In this document: positions 33,290 through 42,356 of the stretch, one piece after another
Position numbering within the stretch: the stretch's first letter is position 1
How the letters are laid out: the number at the start of each line of letters is the position of its first letter
Made by a program: the position numbers and the translations under genes
The notes under the pieces: generated by a model
Told to the model about the DNA's origin: nothing
Seen by the model: the letters and a program-made list of their open reading frames with translations, nothing else
Database searches by the model: none
Source: Skermanella rosea
GTDB lineage: Bacteria > Pseudomonadota > Alphaproteobacteria > Azospirillales > Azospirillaceae
Assembly (NCBI RefSeq): GCF_016806835.2
Contig: NZ_CP086111.1
Coordinates: forward strand, 5,511,471 to 5,575,470
Length of the DNA stretch: 64,000 bases
Direction of reading: 5' to 3'

Positions 33290-33595
33290 CCGCCAAGCGC
33301 CGGATGGGCTGAAGGGATCTTCCGGCGATGATGCTGCGACGAAACCCGGCTTGGAGGTGAGCACTCCGCCGGTCTTCAGCCGGCGGAGCGCTCACTGGGA
33401 AGATATAGCTCCAATCGGTGCGGCCGCTGCCGGCGCGGTGGCGGATCCAGGAGACGGCAACACGACAGTGCCCGGAATGCGGGGGTCGGCTGCATTGCCA
33501 ATACATCAGCCGATGCGCCGTGGTGACGAGACCGAGAGCGGCTGGGTCGCAAGACAGCTTGGTACAACGACGTCTCGGGTCAGTTCGGCTCTTGA
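33290..33595. other. no gene seen
   Basis: About 300 bases follow hipA. Short frames contain CPECGGRLHCQYISRC, which looks like a zinc-ribbon piece, but no start, stop or length supports a gene. A GC-rich inverted pair near 33363-33388 (CTCCGCCGG / CCGGCGGAG) could terminate hipBA transcription, but it lacks a T-run. Confidence 0.4.
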
Positions 33596-33907
33596 ATTAT
33601 CCCGATCGATCTGGCGGTTGCGGAAAATTGGGCGGACATCTCCGTCAAGTTCCCCTCTATCAAGGATGGTGACCAAGTCATCGCCGCCAGCGCCATTGCC
33701 AGAGGCTATGGCGTTGCGACGGGGAACATCGGGGATTTCAAGGCCACAGGAATTCCGGAGCTTTCCATCGTAAATCCTTTCGACTCAAATATATGGATCT
33801 ATAATGACAGCGTTAATCCCGTCGATGAGCTGCTCTCTCCAGAATGGAATAGTAAATTACCCGAGCTTTTCCATTCATCGGAGAGAGCTTCAGGTGAGTG
33901 CAGGTGA
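33596..33907 (+). pseudogene. VapC/PIN-domain toxin remnant
   Basis: The frame reads IPIDLAVAENWADISVKF, then DGDQVIAASAIARGYGVATG and NIGDFKATGIPELSIVNPF. IDxAVAExW, D-xx-IAA-A and VT-N--DF--TG are the second half of VapC-type PIN-domain RNases, with the later acidic residues present. The first half, with the leading catalytic Asp, is missing, and a stop precedes the homologous part. The frame continues without homology to 33907. No VapB antitoxin is visible. Confidence 0.5.
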
Positions 33908-34281
33908 GCCGATGATCGAAGTAATCGCCCCAGCGGGCATTCGCGACTCCGTCGCCATTCCCATGCCAGGCGAGACCGAGGAGGAGCGCAAGCGCCGCGA
34001 CGATCTGTTCTTCGCCGTCCTTGACGTGGCCGGCCATCGATGGAGCAGCCGTTCCAGCTCCATCAGTTCATCTGGAGTCAATTCTCTGGCGGTGCGTGCA
34101 GCCAGGCTTCCGGCAGCGCTCGATTACAGCAGCCATGTCGGGATTTGTCGTGGATGATGATGGTCTCCAGGGGAGTTCTGCATGCGCTAGGTGACGCTTC
34201 GGGAGCTTCGAAGCCGCTCGGCCTATCGCATCCCACCTCAACGAAGTTGATGATAATGGTTCACCGGGAAGGGGCATCGAC
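33908..34281. other. no gene called
   Basis: Several overlapping short frames exist on both strands. One minus frame contains RELTPDELMELERLLHRW, which has the look of a helical protein fragment, but neither end is defined. I consider the stretch part of the decayed edge of the accessory region. Confidence 0.35.
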
Positions 34282-34437
34282 GTGACAGAGGGGCAGATCG
34301 GTATTCTGGTATCGGCTGCTGCGATCCTCGCGGCCGCTGGAGTGCTTTGGCGCCAACAGGCCCTGAGTTCGGTGCCGCTCGTCGTCGCCGTGGTTTGCGT
34401 GCTCGTCGTTGCCGGTTTTCTCTTTCTGAGCTTCTGA
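34282..34437 (+). CDS. small two-helix membrane protein, 51 aa
   Basis: This starts at GTG 34282, with GGAAGGGG 8 bases upstream. The product has two hydrophobic segments, QIGILVSAAAILAAAGVLW and PLVVAVVCVLVVAGFLFL, joined by RQQALSSV. It is too short for the usual gene-length cut-off but has a good ribosome site and clean topology. Its function is unknown. Confidence 0.55.
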   Translation: MTEGQIGILVSAAAILAAAGVLWRQQALSSVPLVVAVVCVLVVAGFLFLSF

Positions 34438-34454
34438 TCGGCTGGCGCCGTAGC

Positions 34455-34799
34455 ATGTCGGCCTATGGAATTTGTTGTATGTCATGGTCTGTTGAATGGC
34501 TCCGCCAACGACCCCGCGAACATCTTGACTATCGCAACGGCATCGGCCGGCACCTCGACTCTGTGGTCTGTCTTTCCCTGTACGGCCAACATGAACCGCT
34601 CCGCATTAGCCGGAGACTTGCCGGGACTTTGGGAGCGAGGATCATTCCCATCTCTTCTAGCTTCACTCCGGTCTCAACAGATTATCCAATCGAAGGCTTG
34701 CCTGTCGTCGGCTTCTCGACGACAGGCAAGCCTACCGACGCCCTAACGGCGCTCCTCAGCCATGGCGAGAGTCGCATCTTGCAAGATATCCTGATCTGA
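34455..34799 (+). CDS. hypothetical protein, doubtful
   Basis: This is a possible 114-residue product from ATG 34455 (or 34479). It contains LDSVVCLSLYGQHEPLRIS, TLGARIIPISSSF and GLPVVGFSTTGKPTDA. The later part has sensible coding character but no ribosome site and no family. A perfect 17-base hairpin (34694-34733) lies inside it, so this stretch may be an inserted structural element. Confidence 0.35.
   Translation: MSAYGICCMSWSVEWLRQRPREHLDYRNGIGRHLDSVVCLSLYGQHEPLRISRRLAGTLGARIIPISSSFTPVSTDYPIEGLPVVGFSTTGKPTDALTALLSHGESRILQDILI
34694..34733. repeat. perfect 17-bp hairpin
   Basis: AGGCTTGCCTGTCGTCG (34694-34710) pairs without a mismatch with 34717-34733 across GCTTCT. This is among the most stable small hairpins in the window. 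There is no T-run after it. It falls within a weak reading frame near the right edge of the accessory region. Confidence 0.6.
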
Positions 34800-35006
34800 G
34801 GGTTTGGCGAATCGCCTTTTCTGGGACAGCCAAGGACCAAACGTAACTTTTCATGGTTTCTGGGAGGCATCCTCACTCGCTTCCTTTCCCGGCGCCTGGG
34901 CCCGAATTCCCTTCTGTTTATGGTGCGCTCACTGATGCAACTCCCTGATGAGCGTGCTGTTACATAAGCAAGGGTGAGGCTGGGAATTTCAGGAGGATGA
35001 TATTCA

Positions 35007-35675
35007 ATGTCAAACTCGATGCACCAGGGAAAGTTGAGTGCGTTTGCAGTAGCGATCACCGGTATGGGGCTCGTCATGAACTATCCGGTTCATGCCCAGG
35101 AATCCCCGCCTCAAGCGCAGGAGCAGACCCTTCATATCGACGAGATGCTGGTCCAGGAAGCCATCCAACGGGGCTTGGCGGAGATCGAGATGGCCAGGCT
35201 TGCCGAAGAGCGCGCCGAGGCGGACGCGGTGCATTCCTTCGCCGACCTCATGCTGGAACACCATGGAAAGCTGAACGAACGGCTGGTCCAGGCGGCACGC
35301 GAAATCGGCGCGGAGATACCCTCCGGCCCGAACGAGAGCGAGGCGTCGGTCATCGAGCGGCTGAAGACGCTCCGAGGCGCCGCCTTCGACGAGGTCTACG
35401 CGGTGGGCGTCGCCCAGGACCACATGCGGCACCATAACCTGCACGCGCGCCTGGCGGGGTACGCTTCCGCTCCGGTCCTGCGGCGGATCGGCGCGGAAGC
35501 GGTGCCGGTGCTGGAGGAGCATCTGGCCGCGGCACAGGCGCTGCGGGTCGAGGTCCGGCCGATCGCCCAGGGTCCGCTCGGGGCGGTGCCCGACCAGGCC
35601 GCCGAGCCGAGCGAGGCGACCCCGCAACGGCAGCAGGCCCCTTATTCGGACGAGGCCGAGGGGGCCGAGCCCTGA
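35007..35675 (+). CDS. DUF4142 family exported protein
   Basis: This encodes 222 residues. A signal peptide ends near PVHAQ (residue 30). The helical DUF4142 core follows: MLVQEAIQRGLAEIEMARLA, VHSFADLMLEHHGKLNERLV and DHMRHHNLHARLAGYA. The His-rich pairs (EHH, MRHHN) are typical of this ferritin-like periplasmic family. The tail is Pro/Glu rich. An AGGAGG ribosome site sits upstream. It converges on napC. Confidence 0.85.
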   Translation: MSNSMHQGKLSAFAVAITGMGLVMNYPVHAQESPPQAQEQTLHIDEMLVQEAIQRGLAEIEMARLAEERAEADAVHSFADLMLEHHGKLNERLVQAAREIGAEIPSGPNESEASVIERLKTLRGAAFDEVYAVGVAQDHMRHHNLHARLAGYASAPVLRRIGAEAVPVLEEHLAAAQALRVEVRPIAQGPLGAVPDQAAEPSEATPQRQQAPYSDEAEGAEP

Positions 35676-35703
35676 CGGCCGGCACCCGACCGGCGCGGCG
35701 GTC

Positions 35704-36363
35704 CTACCGTTCCGCTTCCGCCAGCCAGTGGCCCAGCGTTCCCTTGCCGGCGTCCACCTCGCTCCAGCCCGGCGGCACGCCGTCCATGTTGGGCAGCTGG
35801 TGCGCGATGCCCTTGTGGCAGTCGATGCAGGTGCGCTCGCCCGTGAACAGGTACGCCTGGTGAACCCGGGCCGCCCTGGCGCCCTGCTTGGTGATGTCCA
35901 TGGATTCCGCCGAGTGGCAGTTCCGGCATTCCAGCGAGTTGTTGGCCTTCAGCCTGGCCCACTCGTGCTCGGCCAGCTCGCGCCGCATGGCGACGAACTT
36001 GTCGCGCGTGTCGATGGTGCCGAAGATCTTGCCCCAGACCTCCTTGGACGCCTGCATCTTGCGGGCGATCTTGTCCGTCCACTCGTGGGGCACGTGGCAA
36101 TCGGGACAGGTCGCCCGCACGCCGGACCGGTTGGAGAAGTGGATCGTCGTCTTCAGCTCCTCGTAGACGTTGGTGTTCATCTCGTGGCAGCCGACGCAGA
36201 ACGCCTCCCGGTTGGTCGCCTCCAGAGCCGTGTTGAAGCCGCCCCAGAAGATGACGCCGGCGGCGAACCCGCCGAGCGTCAGGAAACCGAGGCTGAGATA
36301 CCGGCTGGGACTGGAGAAGGTGCGCCACGGATGCACCAGGAATCCCGGCAGCTTCATCCTCAT
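35704..36363 (-). CDS. napC: NapC/NirT tetraheme cytochrome c
   Basis: This encodes 219 residues. One N-terminal membrane helix ([19 protein letters not shown]) anchors a periplasmic domain with four CxxCH sites: CVGCH, CPDCH, CRNCH and CIDCH. NapC oxidises membrane quinol and passes electrons to NapB/NapA. The start overlaps the napB stop as ATGA, so the two are coupled. It is the last gene of napEFDABC. Confidence 0.95.
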   Translation of the reverse strand: MRMKLPGFLVHPWRTFSSPSRYLSLGFLTLGGFAAGVIFWGGFNTALEATNREAFCVGCHEMNTNVYEELKTTIHFSNRSGVRATCPDCHVPHEWTDKIARKMQASKEVWGKIFGTIDTRDKFVAMRRELAEHEWARLKANNSLECRNCHSAESMDITKQGARAARVHQAYLFTGERTCIDCHKGIAHQLPNMDGVPPGWSEVDAGKGTLGHWLAEAER

Positions 36364-36833
36364 TTGTGCTCACCCCCGCCGGAGGGCCTGCTGATCAGGC
36401 TGTCGATGTCCTTGAACCCGTTCGGCACGACGGGCTGCGCCGCGGTCTGGGGAACGTGGCACTGCATGCAGAAGTACCGGCGCGGCGACACCTGTCCCAG
36501 CATCTGGCCGTCGCGGTCCATGTAGTGGGTGATGCTGATCATCGGCGCCTGCACCGCTTCGGTGAACTGCCGGCTGTGGCAGGTCAGGCAGCGGTTGGTG
36601 TTCAGGTTGATCTGGTAGTCGCGCACATTGTGCGGGATCACCGGGGGCTGCTCCGGATAGTTCCGGGCGACCCGGCGGTCGTCGGTCACGTCCGCCGGGA
36701 TCGGGGGCGCCGGCAGCTCGTCGGTGAACGCGACCGGCGGACGGAACGGGGTCTGGACCGGCTGCTGGGCCGAGATGACCGCGGGCACGAGCACCGGAAG
36801 CGCCGCGAGGACGGCGTAGAAGAAAACTCTCAT
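36360..36833 (-). CDS. napB: periplasmic nitrate reductase diheme subunit NapB
   Basis: This encodes 157 residues with a signal peptide ([19 protein letters not shown]). Two haem sites, CLTCH and CMQCH, lie at about residues 80 and 120, with the distal His ligands in PVIPHN and ITHYMDRDG. NapB receives electrons from NapC and reduces NapA. There are 12 bases between napA and napB. Confidence 0.95.
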   Translation of the reverse strand: MRVFFYAVLAALPVLVPAVISAQQPVQTPFRPPVAFTDELPAPPIPADVTDDRRVARNYPEQPPVIPHNVRDYQINLNTNRCLTCHSRQFTEAVQAPMISITHYMDRDGQMLGQVSPRRYFCMQCHVPQTAAQPVVPNGFKDIDSLISRPSGGGEHK

Positions 36834-36845
36834 GGCTGCCGCCCC

Positions 36846-39341
36846 CTACACCGCGGTTATCCTGACCGCGCACTTCTTGAAGTCGGTCTGTTTGGAAATC
36901 GGGTCGGTGGCGTCCAGCGTCACCTTGTTGATCAGGCGGGTGCTGTCGAACCAGGGCACGAAGACCAGGCCGCGCGGCGGCTTGTTGCGCCCCCGGGTCT
37001 CGACGCGCAGGCGGACCTCGCCCCGGCGCGACTGGACCACCACTTCGGAACCCCGGCGCAGCTTGCGGGCCGCGGCGTCGTCCGGGTGCATGTAGACCAG
37101 CGCCATCGGCACCGCCTTGTAGAGCTCCGGCACCCGCATGGTCATGGACCCGGAATGCCAGTGCTCCAGCACCCGGCCGGTGACCAGCCACAGGTCGTAT
37201 TCCGCATCCGGCGCCTCGGCCGGCGGCTCGTACGGGAAACCGAAGATGATCGCGCGGCCGTCGGGGTTGCCGTAGAAGCGGATGCCCTCTCCCGGCTTCA
37301 CGTAGGGGTCCAGGCCCTCCCGGTAGCGCCAGCGGGTCTCCTGGTTGTCCACGACGGGCCAGCGCATGCCGCGGACCTTGTGGTACTCGTCGAAGTCGGC
37401 CAAGTCGTGCCCGTGATGGCGGCCGAACGAGGCGTATTCCTCGAACAGGCCCTTCTGGACATAGAACCCGAAGGCCCGGGACTCCCGGTTCTCGTACTCG
37501 GGGTCCATGTCCTCCAGCGGGAACCTGTTTACCTCACCGTTGGCGAACAGCACGTCGAACAGCGTCTTCCCCCGGTATTCCGGGTTCCGGTCCAGCGTCT
37601 CGGCCGGCCACACCTCGTCGGTCGTGAATCTTTTCGAGAACTCCATCATCTGCCACAGGTCGGAGCGGGCCTCGCCCGGTGCCGGGACGAGCTGGTGCCA
37701 GAAATGGGTGCGCCGCTCGGCATTGCCGTAGGCGCCTTCCTTCTCGACCCACATGGCGGCCGGCAGCACCAGGTCCGCCGCCATCGCGGTCACGGTCGGA
37801 TAGGCGTCCGACACCACGATGAAGTTGTCCGGGTTGCGGTAGCCGACATAGGTCTCGTTGTCGGAGTTGGGTGCCGCCTGGAGGTTGTTGTTGACCTGGA
37901 TCCAGTAGGCGTTGAGCTTGCCGTCCTTCAGCATACGGTCCTGCTGGACCGCGTGGTATCCCGGCTTGTCCGGCAGCAGCCCCGCCGGCAGCTTCCAGAT
38001 CTCCTCGGTCTTCTTCCGGTGCTCCGGGTTGGTCACCTGCATGTCGGCCGGCAGGCGGTGGGAGAAGGTCCCGACCTCGCGCGCGGTGCCGCAGGCCGAG
38101 GGCTGGCCGGTCAGGGAGAACGGGCTGTTGCCCGGCTCCGAGATCTTCCCGGTCAGCAGATGGATGTTGTAGATCATGTGGTTGGCCCAGACGCCGCGGA
38201 CGTGCTGGTTGAACCCCATGGTCCAGAACGACATGACCTTGGTCTTGGGATCGGCGTAGAGCTCGGCCAAGGCCAGCAGGCGCTCCTTGGGAACGCCGGT
38301 CAGCTCCGCCGTGTAGTCCGCCGTGTAGGTGGCGACCAGCTTGGCGAACTCGTCGAAGCTGCTGGGCGTCGAGGCGGTCGCCTCCTTGGCGCCGGTCGCC
38401 CGGACCTCCAGCACGTGCTCCGGCCGCAGGCCGTAGCCGATGTCCGTCTGGCCCATGCGGAAGTTGCAGTGCTTGTCCACGAACTCCCGGTTGACCCGGC
38501 CGGTTTGGATGATGTGGTTGGCGATGAAGTTGAGGATCGCCAGGTCGGTGCCCGGCTTGAACACCATCGGCACGTCGGCCAGCTCGTAGCTGCGGTGCTC
38601 GAAGGTGGACAGAACGGCGACCTTGACGTGGGGCGCCGAGATCCGCCGGTCCGTCACCCGGGTCCACAGGATCGGATGCATCTCCGCCATGTTGGAGCCC
38701 CACAGGACGAAGGCGTCGGCCGCCTCGATGTCGTCGTAGCAGCCCATCGGCTCGTCCATGCCGAAGGTCCGGATGAAGGCGACGGCGGCCGAGGCCATGC
38801 AGTGGCGGGCGTTGGGGTCCAGGTTGTTGGAGCGGAAGCCGGCGCGCATCAGCTTGCTCGCGGTATAGCCTTCCCAGATCGTCCACTGTCCCGATCCGAA
38901 CATGCCGACGGCCGTCGGCCCCTTCTCCTTCAGCACCCGCTTCCACTGGCGGGCCATCTCGTCGAAGGCGCGCTCCCAGGACACCGGCTGGAACTCGCCG
39001 TCCTTGTGGTACTCGCCGTTCCGCATGCGCAGCATCGGCGTCGTCAGGCGGTCCTGCCCGTACATGATCTTGGACAGGAAGTACCCTTTCACGCAGTTCA
39101 GGCCGCGGTTGACCTCCGCCTTGATGTCGCCGTGGGTGGCGACGACGCGGTCGTCCTTGACCGCGACCATGACCCCGCAGCCCGTGCCGCAGAACCGGCA
39201 GGGCGCCTTGGACCATTTGAGCTTCGCGTCCTGTCCGGCGACCAGGGACTGCTGGGCCGCGGCCGGAAGGCTGATCTGCGCCGCGGCCGCGGCCGTCGCG
39301 GCCGCGTGGGCCTTGATATAGTCTCTTCGTGTCAGTTCCAC
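36846..39341 (-). CDS. napA: periplasmic nitrate reductase catalytic subunit NapA
   Basis: I use the GTG at 39341, which has GAGGGGGA 6 bases upstream. This gives 831 residues, the normal NapA length. A longer upstream frame overlaps napD/napF and is artefactual. The Tat signal starts [14 protein letters not shown]. The [4Fe-4S] ligands are in CRFCGTGCG and LNCVKG, and the Mo-ligand Cys is in [13 protein letters not shown]. The enzyme reduces nitrate to nitrite at a Mo-bis-MGD centre in the periplasm. Confidence 0.96.
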   Translation of the reverse strand: MELTRRDYIKAHAAATAAAAAQISLPAAAQQSLVAGQDAKLKWSKAPCRFCGTGCGVMVAVKDDRVVATHGDIKAEVNRGLNCVKGYFLSKIMYGQDRLTTPMLRMRNGEYHKDGEFQPVSWERAFDEMARQWKRVLKEKGPTAVGMFGSGQWTIWEGYTASKLMRAGFRSNNLDPNARHCMASAAVAFIRTFGMDEPMGCYDDIEAADAFVLWGSNMAEMHPILWTRVTDRRISAPHVKVAVLSTFEHRSYELADVPMVFKPGTDLAILNFIANHIIQTGRVNREFVDKHCNFRMGQTDIGYGLRPEHVLEVRATGAKEATASTPSSFDEFAKLVATYTADYTAELTGVPKERLLALAELYADPKTKVMSFWTMGFNQHVRGVWANHMIYNIHLLTGKISEPGNSPFSLTGQPSACGTAREVGTFSHRLPADMQVTNPEHRKKTEEIWKLPAGLLPDKPGYHAVQQDRMLKDGKLNAYWIQVNNNLQAAPNSDNETYVGYRNPDNFIVVSDAYPTVTAMAADLVLPAAMWVEKEGAYGNAERRTHFWHQLVPAPGEARSDLWQMMEFSKRFTTDEVWPAETLDRNPEYRGKTLFDVLFANGEVNRFPLEDMDPEYENRESRAFGFYVQKGLFEEYASFGRHHGHDLADFDEYHKVRGMRWPVVDNQETRWRYREGLDPYVKPGEGIRFYGNPDGRAIIFGFPYEPPAEAPDAEYDLWLVTGRVLEHWHSGSMTMRVPELYKAVPMALVYMHPDDAAARKLRRGSEVVVQSRRGEVRLRVETRGRNKPPRGLVFVPWFDSTRLINKVTLDATDPISKQTDFKKCAVRITAV

Positions 39342-39357
39342 GATTTCCCCCTCATTA

Positions 39358-39624
39358 TCAATCCGCCGCGTCCGGCCGGTCCATTTGCGCATCCACCTGG
39401 TGGAAGACCATGTTGACCGCCATGACACCGTCCAGCAGGCTGATCTCGCTGATCCGGGCGACGATTTCCCCCTCGTCGGCGGTCTCCAGCGTGACCACCA
39501 TCTTCCCCGCCTCCGCGGCGTGAACCTCAATTCCGGGCATGGCCGAGACGGCTTCCCTGGCATCATCCAGGAACTCCGGCAGAGCCTGGACGACCAGGCT
39601 CGAGATATGGACTTCATCGCACAT
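39358..39624 (-). CDS. napD: NapD, Tat proofreading chaperone for NapA
   Basis: This encodes 88 residues with the ferredoxin-like fold of Nap[16 protein letters not shown], a central [17 protein letters not shown] and [16 protein letters not shown]. It binds the NapA signal peptide to delay export until cofactors are loaded. It overlaps napF by 11 bases and is followed by napA after 16 bases. Confidence 0.93.
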   Translation of the reverse strand: MCDEVHISSLVVQALPEFLDDAREAVSAMPGIEVHAAEAGKMVVTLETADEGEIVARISEISLLDGVMAVNMVFHQVDAQMDRPDAAD

Positions 39625-40135
39625 TGCTTGTTCCCTTTTGGCCCCCTGCGGAAACGACCGTCACCGCCCCGGCCGGACACGGGGAAACGCACGCGCCGCA
39701 TCCGGTACAGGCTGACGCGTCCACGTCGGGCCGGGACGGTCCGCCCCACCCGATGGTGAAATTGATCGCGCCGGTCGGGCACGCGTCGCGGCAGCTCTGG
39801 CAGACGATCCCCATCCTGGCGAAGCAGGTATCGGCAATGCGCGCCGCCTGGAACCAGGGAGTTTCCTGGGCCAGGTCGAACACGGGAGCCGGGCAGGCCT
39901 CGGCGCAGCCGCCGCAGAAGGTGCATTCGCCGTTCCCGAAATCGACCTCCGGGTACCCCCCGTCGCCCGCCGCGATGATGCCCTCCGGACAGGCGTCCGC
40001 GCAGGCGCCGCACCGCACGCAGGCGTCGAGCACGCGCCGGTCGGAGGCATAGGGCGGCCGGATGGGCGCGGGCGCCCGCCGCAGCCGCCCTCTCAGCAGG
40101 CTGCGCCGACCCGGATCGATCCTGTCGTCGGGCAT
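39614..40135 (-). CDS. napF: NapF ferredoxin-type protein
   Basis: This encodes 173 residues. After a basic head ([13 protein letters not shown]) come Cys clusters for [4Fe-4S] centres: [28 protein letters not shown], the looser [19 protein letters not shown], and [14 protein letters not shown]. NapF is cytoplasmic and aids NapA maturation. The stop of napE is 4 bases upstream. Confidence 0.94.
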   Translation of the reverse strand: MPDDRIDPGRRSLLRGRLRRAPAPIRPPYASDRRVLDACVRCGACADACPEGIIAAGDGGYPEVDFGNGECTFCGGCAEACPAPVFDLAQETPWFQAARIADTCFARMGIVCQSCRDACPTGAINFTIGWGGPSRPDVDASACTGCGACVSPCPAGAVTVVSAGGQKGTSNVR

Positions 40136-40139
40136 GATG

Positions 40140-40370
40140 CTAGACCGGCGGCGGCCCCGGAGGTCCGGCGATGAGCTGGTACATCCAGACGATGAACCCG
40201 TAGCCTCCGACGACCGCCACGGCTACGAACGGCCAGATGACGAAGGCGAGAAGCAGGAACATGAGGATCTCCCGGCGCCTTGCCGCAGGATCGACCGATA
40301 TCTCGACAGGCTGAGACTGTGGCGGCAACGCTGTGCCGGCGAGAGGAGAACCGGGTTGAGTGGAGCTCAT
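40140..40370 (-). CDS. napE: NapE small membrane protein
   Basis: This encodes 76 residues: a soluble head, then the NapE signature RRREILMFLLLAFVIWP and a second hydrophobic half (VGGYGFIVWMYQLIAG). It is the first gene of the operon. A small inverted repeat (CTGTTC-CC-GAACAG, 40374-40387) sits directly before the start, and CTAACC-N4-GGTTAG lies at 40452-40467. Either could be regulatory. Confidence 0.9.
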   Translation of the reverse strand: MSSTQPGSPLAGTALPPQSQPVEISVDPAARRREILMFLLLAFVIWPFVAVAVVGGYGFIVWMYQLIAGPPGPPPV

Positions 40371-40686
40371 GATCTGTTCCCGAACAGTGGAGGTACGTGC
40401 TGTCGTCCTAGAGAGACCTTCTTCGAGACAAATTACTCAATTTTTCAATGGCTAACCGGGTGGTTAGTACCTCCGTATATTCACTTCCCAGGATGTCGCG
40501 CAAGATATTTCTACGGGAAAAGCAATCATGCTACACGGCGCGGTCCTCCGACATCCCGGGCCAGTTCGATCTACCGCTATCTAAGGCATCCTGCTGCTCA
40601 CGATCGCAGGCTGTGCCGGCACACGATCCCGACATAGCCGTTCTCCGCAGGACGGTTATCGTTCGAAACCTTTGCCTGCTTCCGAC

Positions 40687-40700
40687 TTGATCGAGGTCAA
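40687..40700. promoter_or_regulatory. FNR/NNR-type box upstream of nnrU
   Basis: TTGATCGAGGTCAA matches the FNR/DNR consensus TTGAT-N4-ATCAA at nine of ten defined positions. It stands 86 bases before the chosen nnrU start, a normal distance for an activator site. It is also about 320 bases from napE, on the side of its promoter. Confidence 0.65.
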
Positions 40701-40772
40701 TACGGCCTCTTCCGTTTCGGGGCCTTATGATGCCACTCCCTGTCGGTATTGTTGGCCGGCCAGTTCGATGCG

Positions 40773-41414
40773 ATGACAATGGAAGCCCTGATCCTCTCCA
40801 CACTCTTTCTGATAAGCAGTCACATCGTTCCCGGATTGCCGGGGGTGCGCTCCTCCCTAGTCCATGCGCTCGGACGCCGGCTGTTTCTCGCTTTCTATTC
40901 GGCGATTTCGCTGGCAGCTCTGGTCCTGGTAGTCTGGAGCTACCGGGCGGCCAATAGCGGGGAGTGGCTGTATTTTCCTCCCGTCGAGGTAAAGATGATC
41001 GCGGTGCTTGCGATGCCGATCGCCCTTTTCCTGCTGGTCGGCCGGCTCACCACGCCGGCCGAAACGCCGGAACCTGTAGGCATCTATCGCATCACCGCCG
41101 TTCCCGGCAGCCTGTCGGTCCTGCTCTGGACGCTGCTGCACCTGGCGGTGCTGGGGGGAGCGCGACAGATGATCGTCTTCGCCGGAATGGCCATCATCGC
41201 CCTGTTCTCCCTGGTCAGGAACTGGCAGGCCGCTTCGGCTGCCCAGCGCCGGGCCGGCATCCTGCCGTTTTCCGGCATCATTCGGGATCGCGAGAGGCTG
41301 GTCTGGAAGGAGATCGGTTGGGGCCGGCTGCTCCTGCCCCTCGCTTTATGGGCGGCGTTGCTTCTGTTCCATCCCGTTGTGATCGGCCCCGATCCTCTCG
41401 CCTATCTATTCTGA
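40773..41414 (+). CDS. nnrU: NnrU family membrane protein
   Basis: This encodes 213 residues from ATG 40773 (ATG 40779 is also possible). Six or so hydrophobic segments are present, with the NnrU starts LFLISSHIVPGLPGVRSSLV and RLFLAFYSAISLAALVLVVW. Family members are linked to nitric-oxide/nitrite metabolism and resemble the isoprenoid-pathway NnrU-like enzymes. The neighbouring nap operon, FNR-type box and DUF2249 genes support a role in nitrogen-oxide respiration. Confidence 0.88.
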   Translation: MTMEALILSTLFLISSHIVPGLPGVRSSLVHALGRRLFLAFYSAISLAALVLVVWSYRAANSGEWLYFPPVEVKMIAVLAMPIALFLLVGRLTTPAETPEPVGIYRITAVPGSLSVLLWTLLHLAVLGGARQMIVFAGMAIIALFSLVRNWQAASAAQRRAGILPFSGIIRDRERLVWKEIGWGRLLLPLALWAALLLFHPVVIGPDPLAYLF

Positions 41415-41461
41415 TCCATTTCGCAACAGCAATATTGTCACAGCAAGAAATTTTCGAAAGC

Positions 41462-41475
41462 TTGATCGGCGTCAA
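41462..41475. promoter_or_regulatory. FNR/NNR-type box upstream of the DUF2249 operon
   Basis: TTGATCGGCGTCAA shares its first seven bases and its GTCAA end with the box before nnrU. It lies 54 bases before the start at 41529, close to the -41.5 position expected for class II activation if transcription starts near 41510. Confidence 0.65.
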
Positions 41476-41528
41476 GAATTGGCCGGGACCCTCCGGCATT
41501 ATTGCGATCAAATCACTTGGAGATGATG

Positions 41529-42356
41529 ATGAACTTGCTGCCCCACCCCCTCACCCCCGATATGCTGCTGGTCGATGTGATAACCGAGCACCCTGGGGCA
41601 ATTGACAGGCTAACCGGCCTCAACCCAGCTTTCGCCGGTCTTCTGGACCAGCCCCGCAGGCACGCCATGGCCGGCCAGATTCGGCTTGGCGAGGCGGCGC
41701 GGGTCGCCGGCGTATCGTTCGAAGCCCTGTGCAGGGTGTTGCAAGGAGAGCTGCCCACATCCGAAATTGCTCACTTGCCTGGGACTGACCGTCCTGTTCC
41801 GATGGAGCGAAAGACCGTCGGCGACTGGTTCGTGCAGGCCGAACGCCTGTCCGCACCGCACCTGGATGTGCGGCCTCTCTTGGCATCAGGGCAGGATCCG
41901 TTCTCTCAGGTGATGTCCATGTCGGCCCGGGTGCCGGCAGGCGGCTTCATGGTGGTGGATGCTCCTTTCGATCCGGCTCCGCTGCGCCGGGTGCTCGCCG
42001 GGAAGGGCTTCACTTCGCAAGGACGTCAGGTCGGACCCACCCACTGGCGCATCTGCTGGCGCCGCGAAGATCCAACCGAGGCCGGCTCGGTGACCGACGA
42101 ACCGATGCCACGGCACGGGCCCGAACCGTGGAATGCCGCCGACGGCACCCATCTCGACGTGCGGGGCCTGCAACCCCCGGAGCCGCTGACCCGGGTGCTC
42201 GACCTGATCGACCGGGGCGAAATCGACCGGCTGACTCTTCACCACGACCGCGAACCGGTCTTCCTCTATCCCATGCTGGGCGAGCGGGGCTGGTCATGCC
42301 TGTCGGTCGAGCATTTGCAGGGTGAAGTCCGGATTGAACTGGCGCGGGATGCGTGA
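41529..42356 (+). CDS. DUF1858/DUF2249 domain protein
   Basis: This encodes 275 residues. I choose the third of three consecutive ATGs because GGAG is 6 bases upstream of it. The N-terminal 65 residues resemble DUF1858 (LTPDMLLVDVITEHPGAIDR). Two DUF2249/SirA-like units follow: LDVRPLLASGQDPFSQVM with VVDAPFDPAPLRRVLAGKGF, and LDVRGLQPPEPLTRVLDLID. Such proteins accompany denitrification and NO-handling genes. Their function is unproven. The stop overlaps the next start (ATGA). Confidence 0.85.
   Translation: MNLLPHPLTPDMLLVDVITEHPGAIDRLTGLNPAFAGLLDQPRRHAMAGQIRLGEAARVAGVSFEALCRVLQGELPTSEIAHLPGTDRPVPMERKTVGDWFVQAERLSAPHLDVRPLLASGQDPFSQVMSMSARVPAGGFMVVDAPFDPAPLRRVLAGKGFTSQGRQVGPTHWRICWRREDPTEAGSVTDEPMPRHGPEPWNAADGTHLDVRGLQPPEPLTRVLDLIDRGEIDRLTLHHDREPVFLYPMLGERGWSCLSVEHLQGEVRIELARDA

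Noticed and set aside
34282-35006. A larger gene joining the frames between 34.3 and 34.8 kb
   Set aside because: The small membrane-protein frame and the later frame are in different registers, with no shared motif or ribosome site.
36366-39416. 1016-codon plus-strand frame opposite napA/napB
   Set aside because: Its composition is that of an antisense frame in GC-rich DNA. The minus strand carries an unmistakable nap operon.
39342-40013. Extended N-terminus of the napA frame reaching into napD/napF
   Set aside because: The extra residues have no similarity to NapA, and the GTG at 39341 with a strong ribosome site gives the normal 831-residue protein with a Tat signal.
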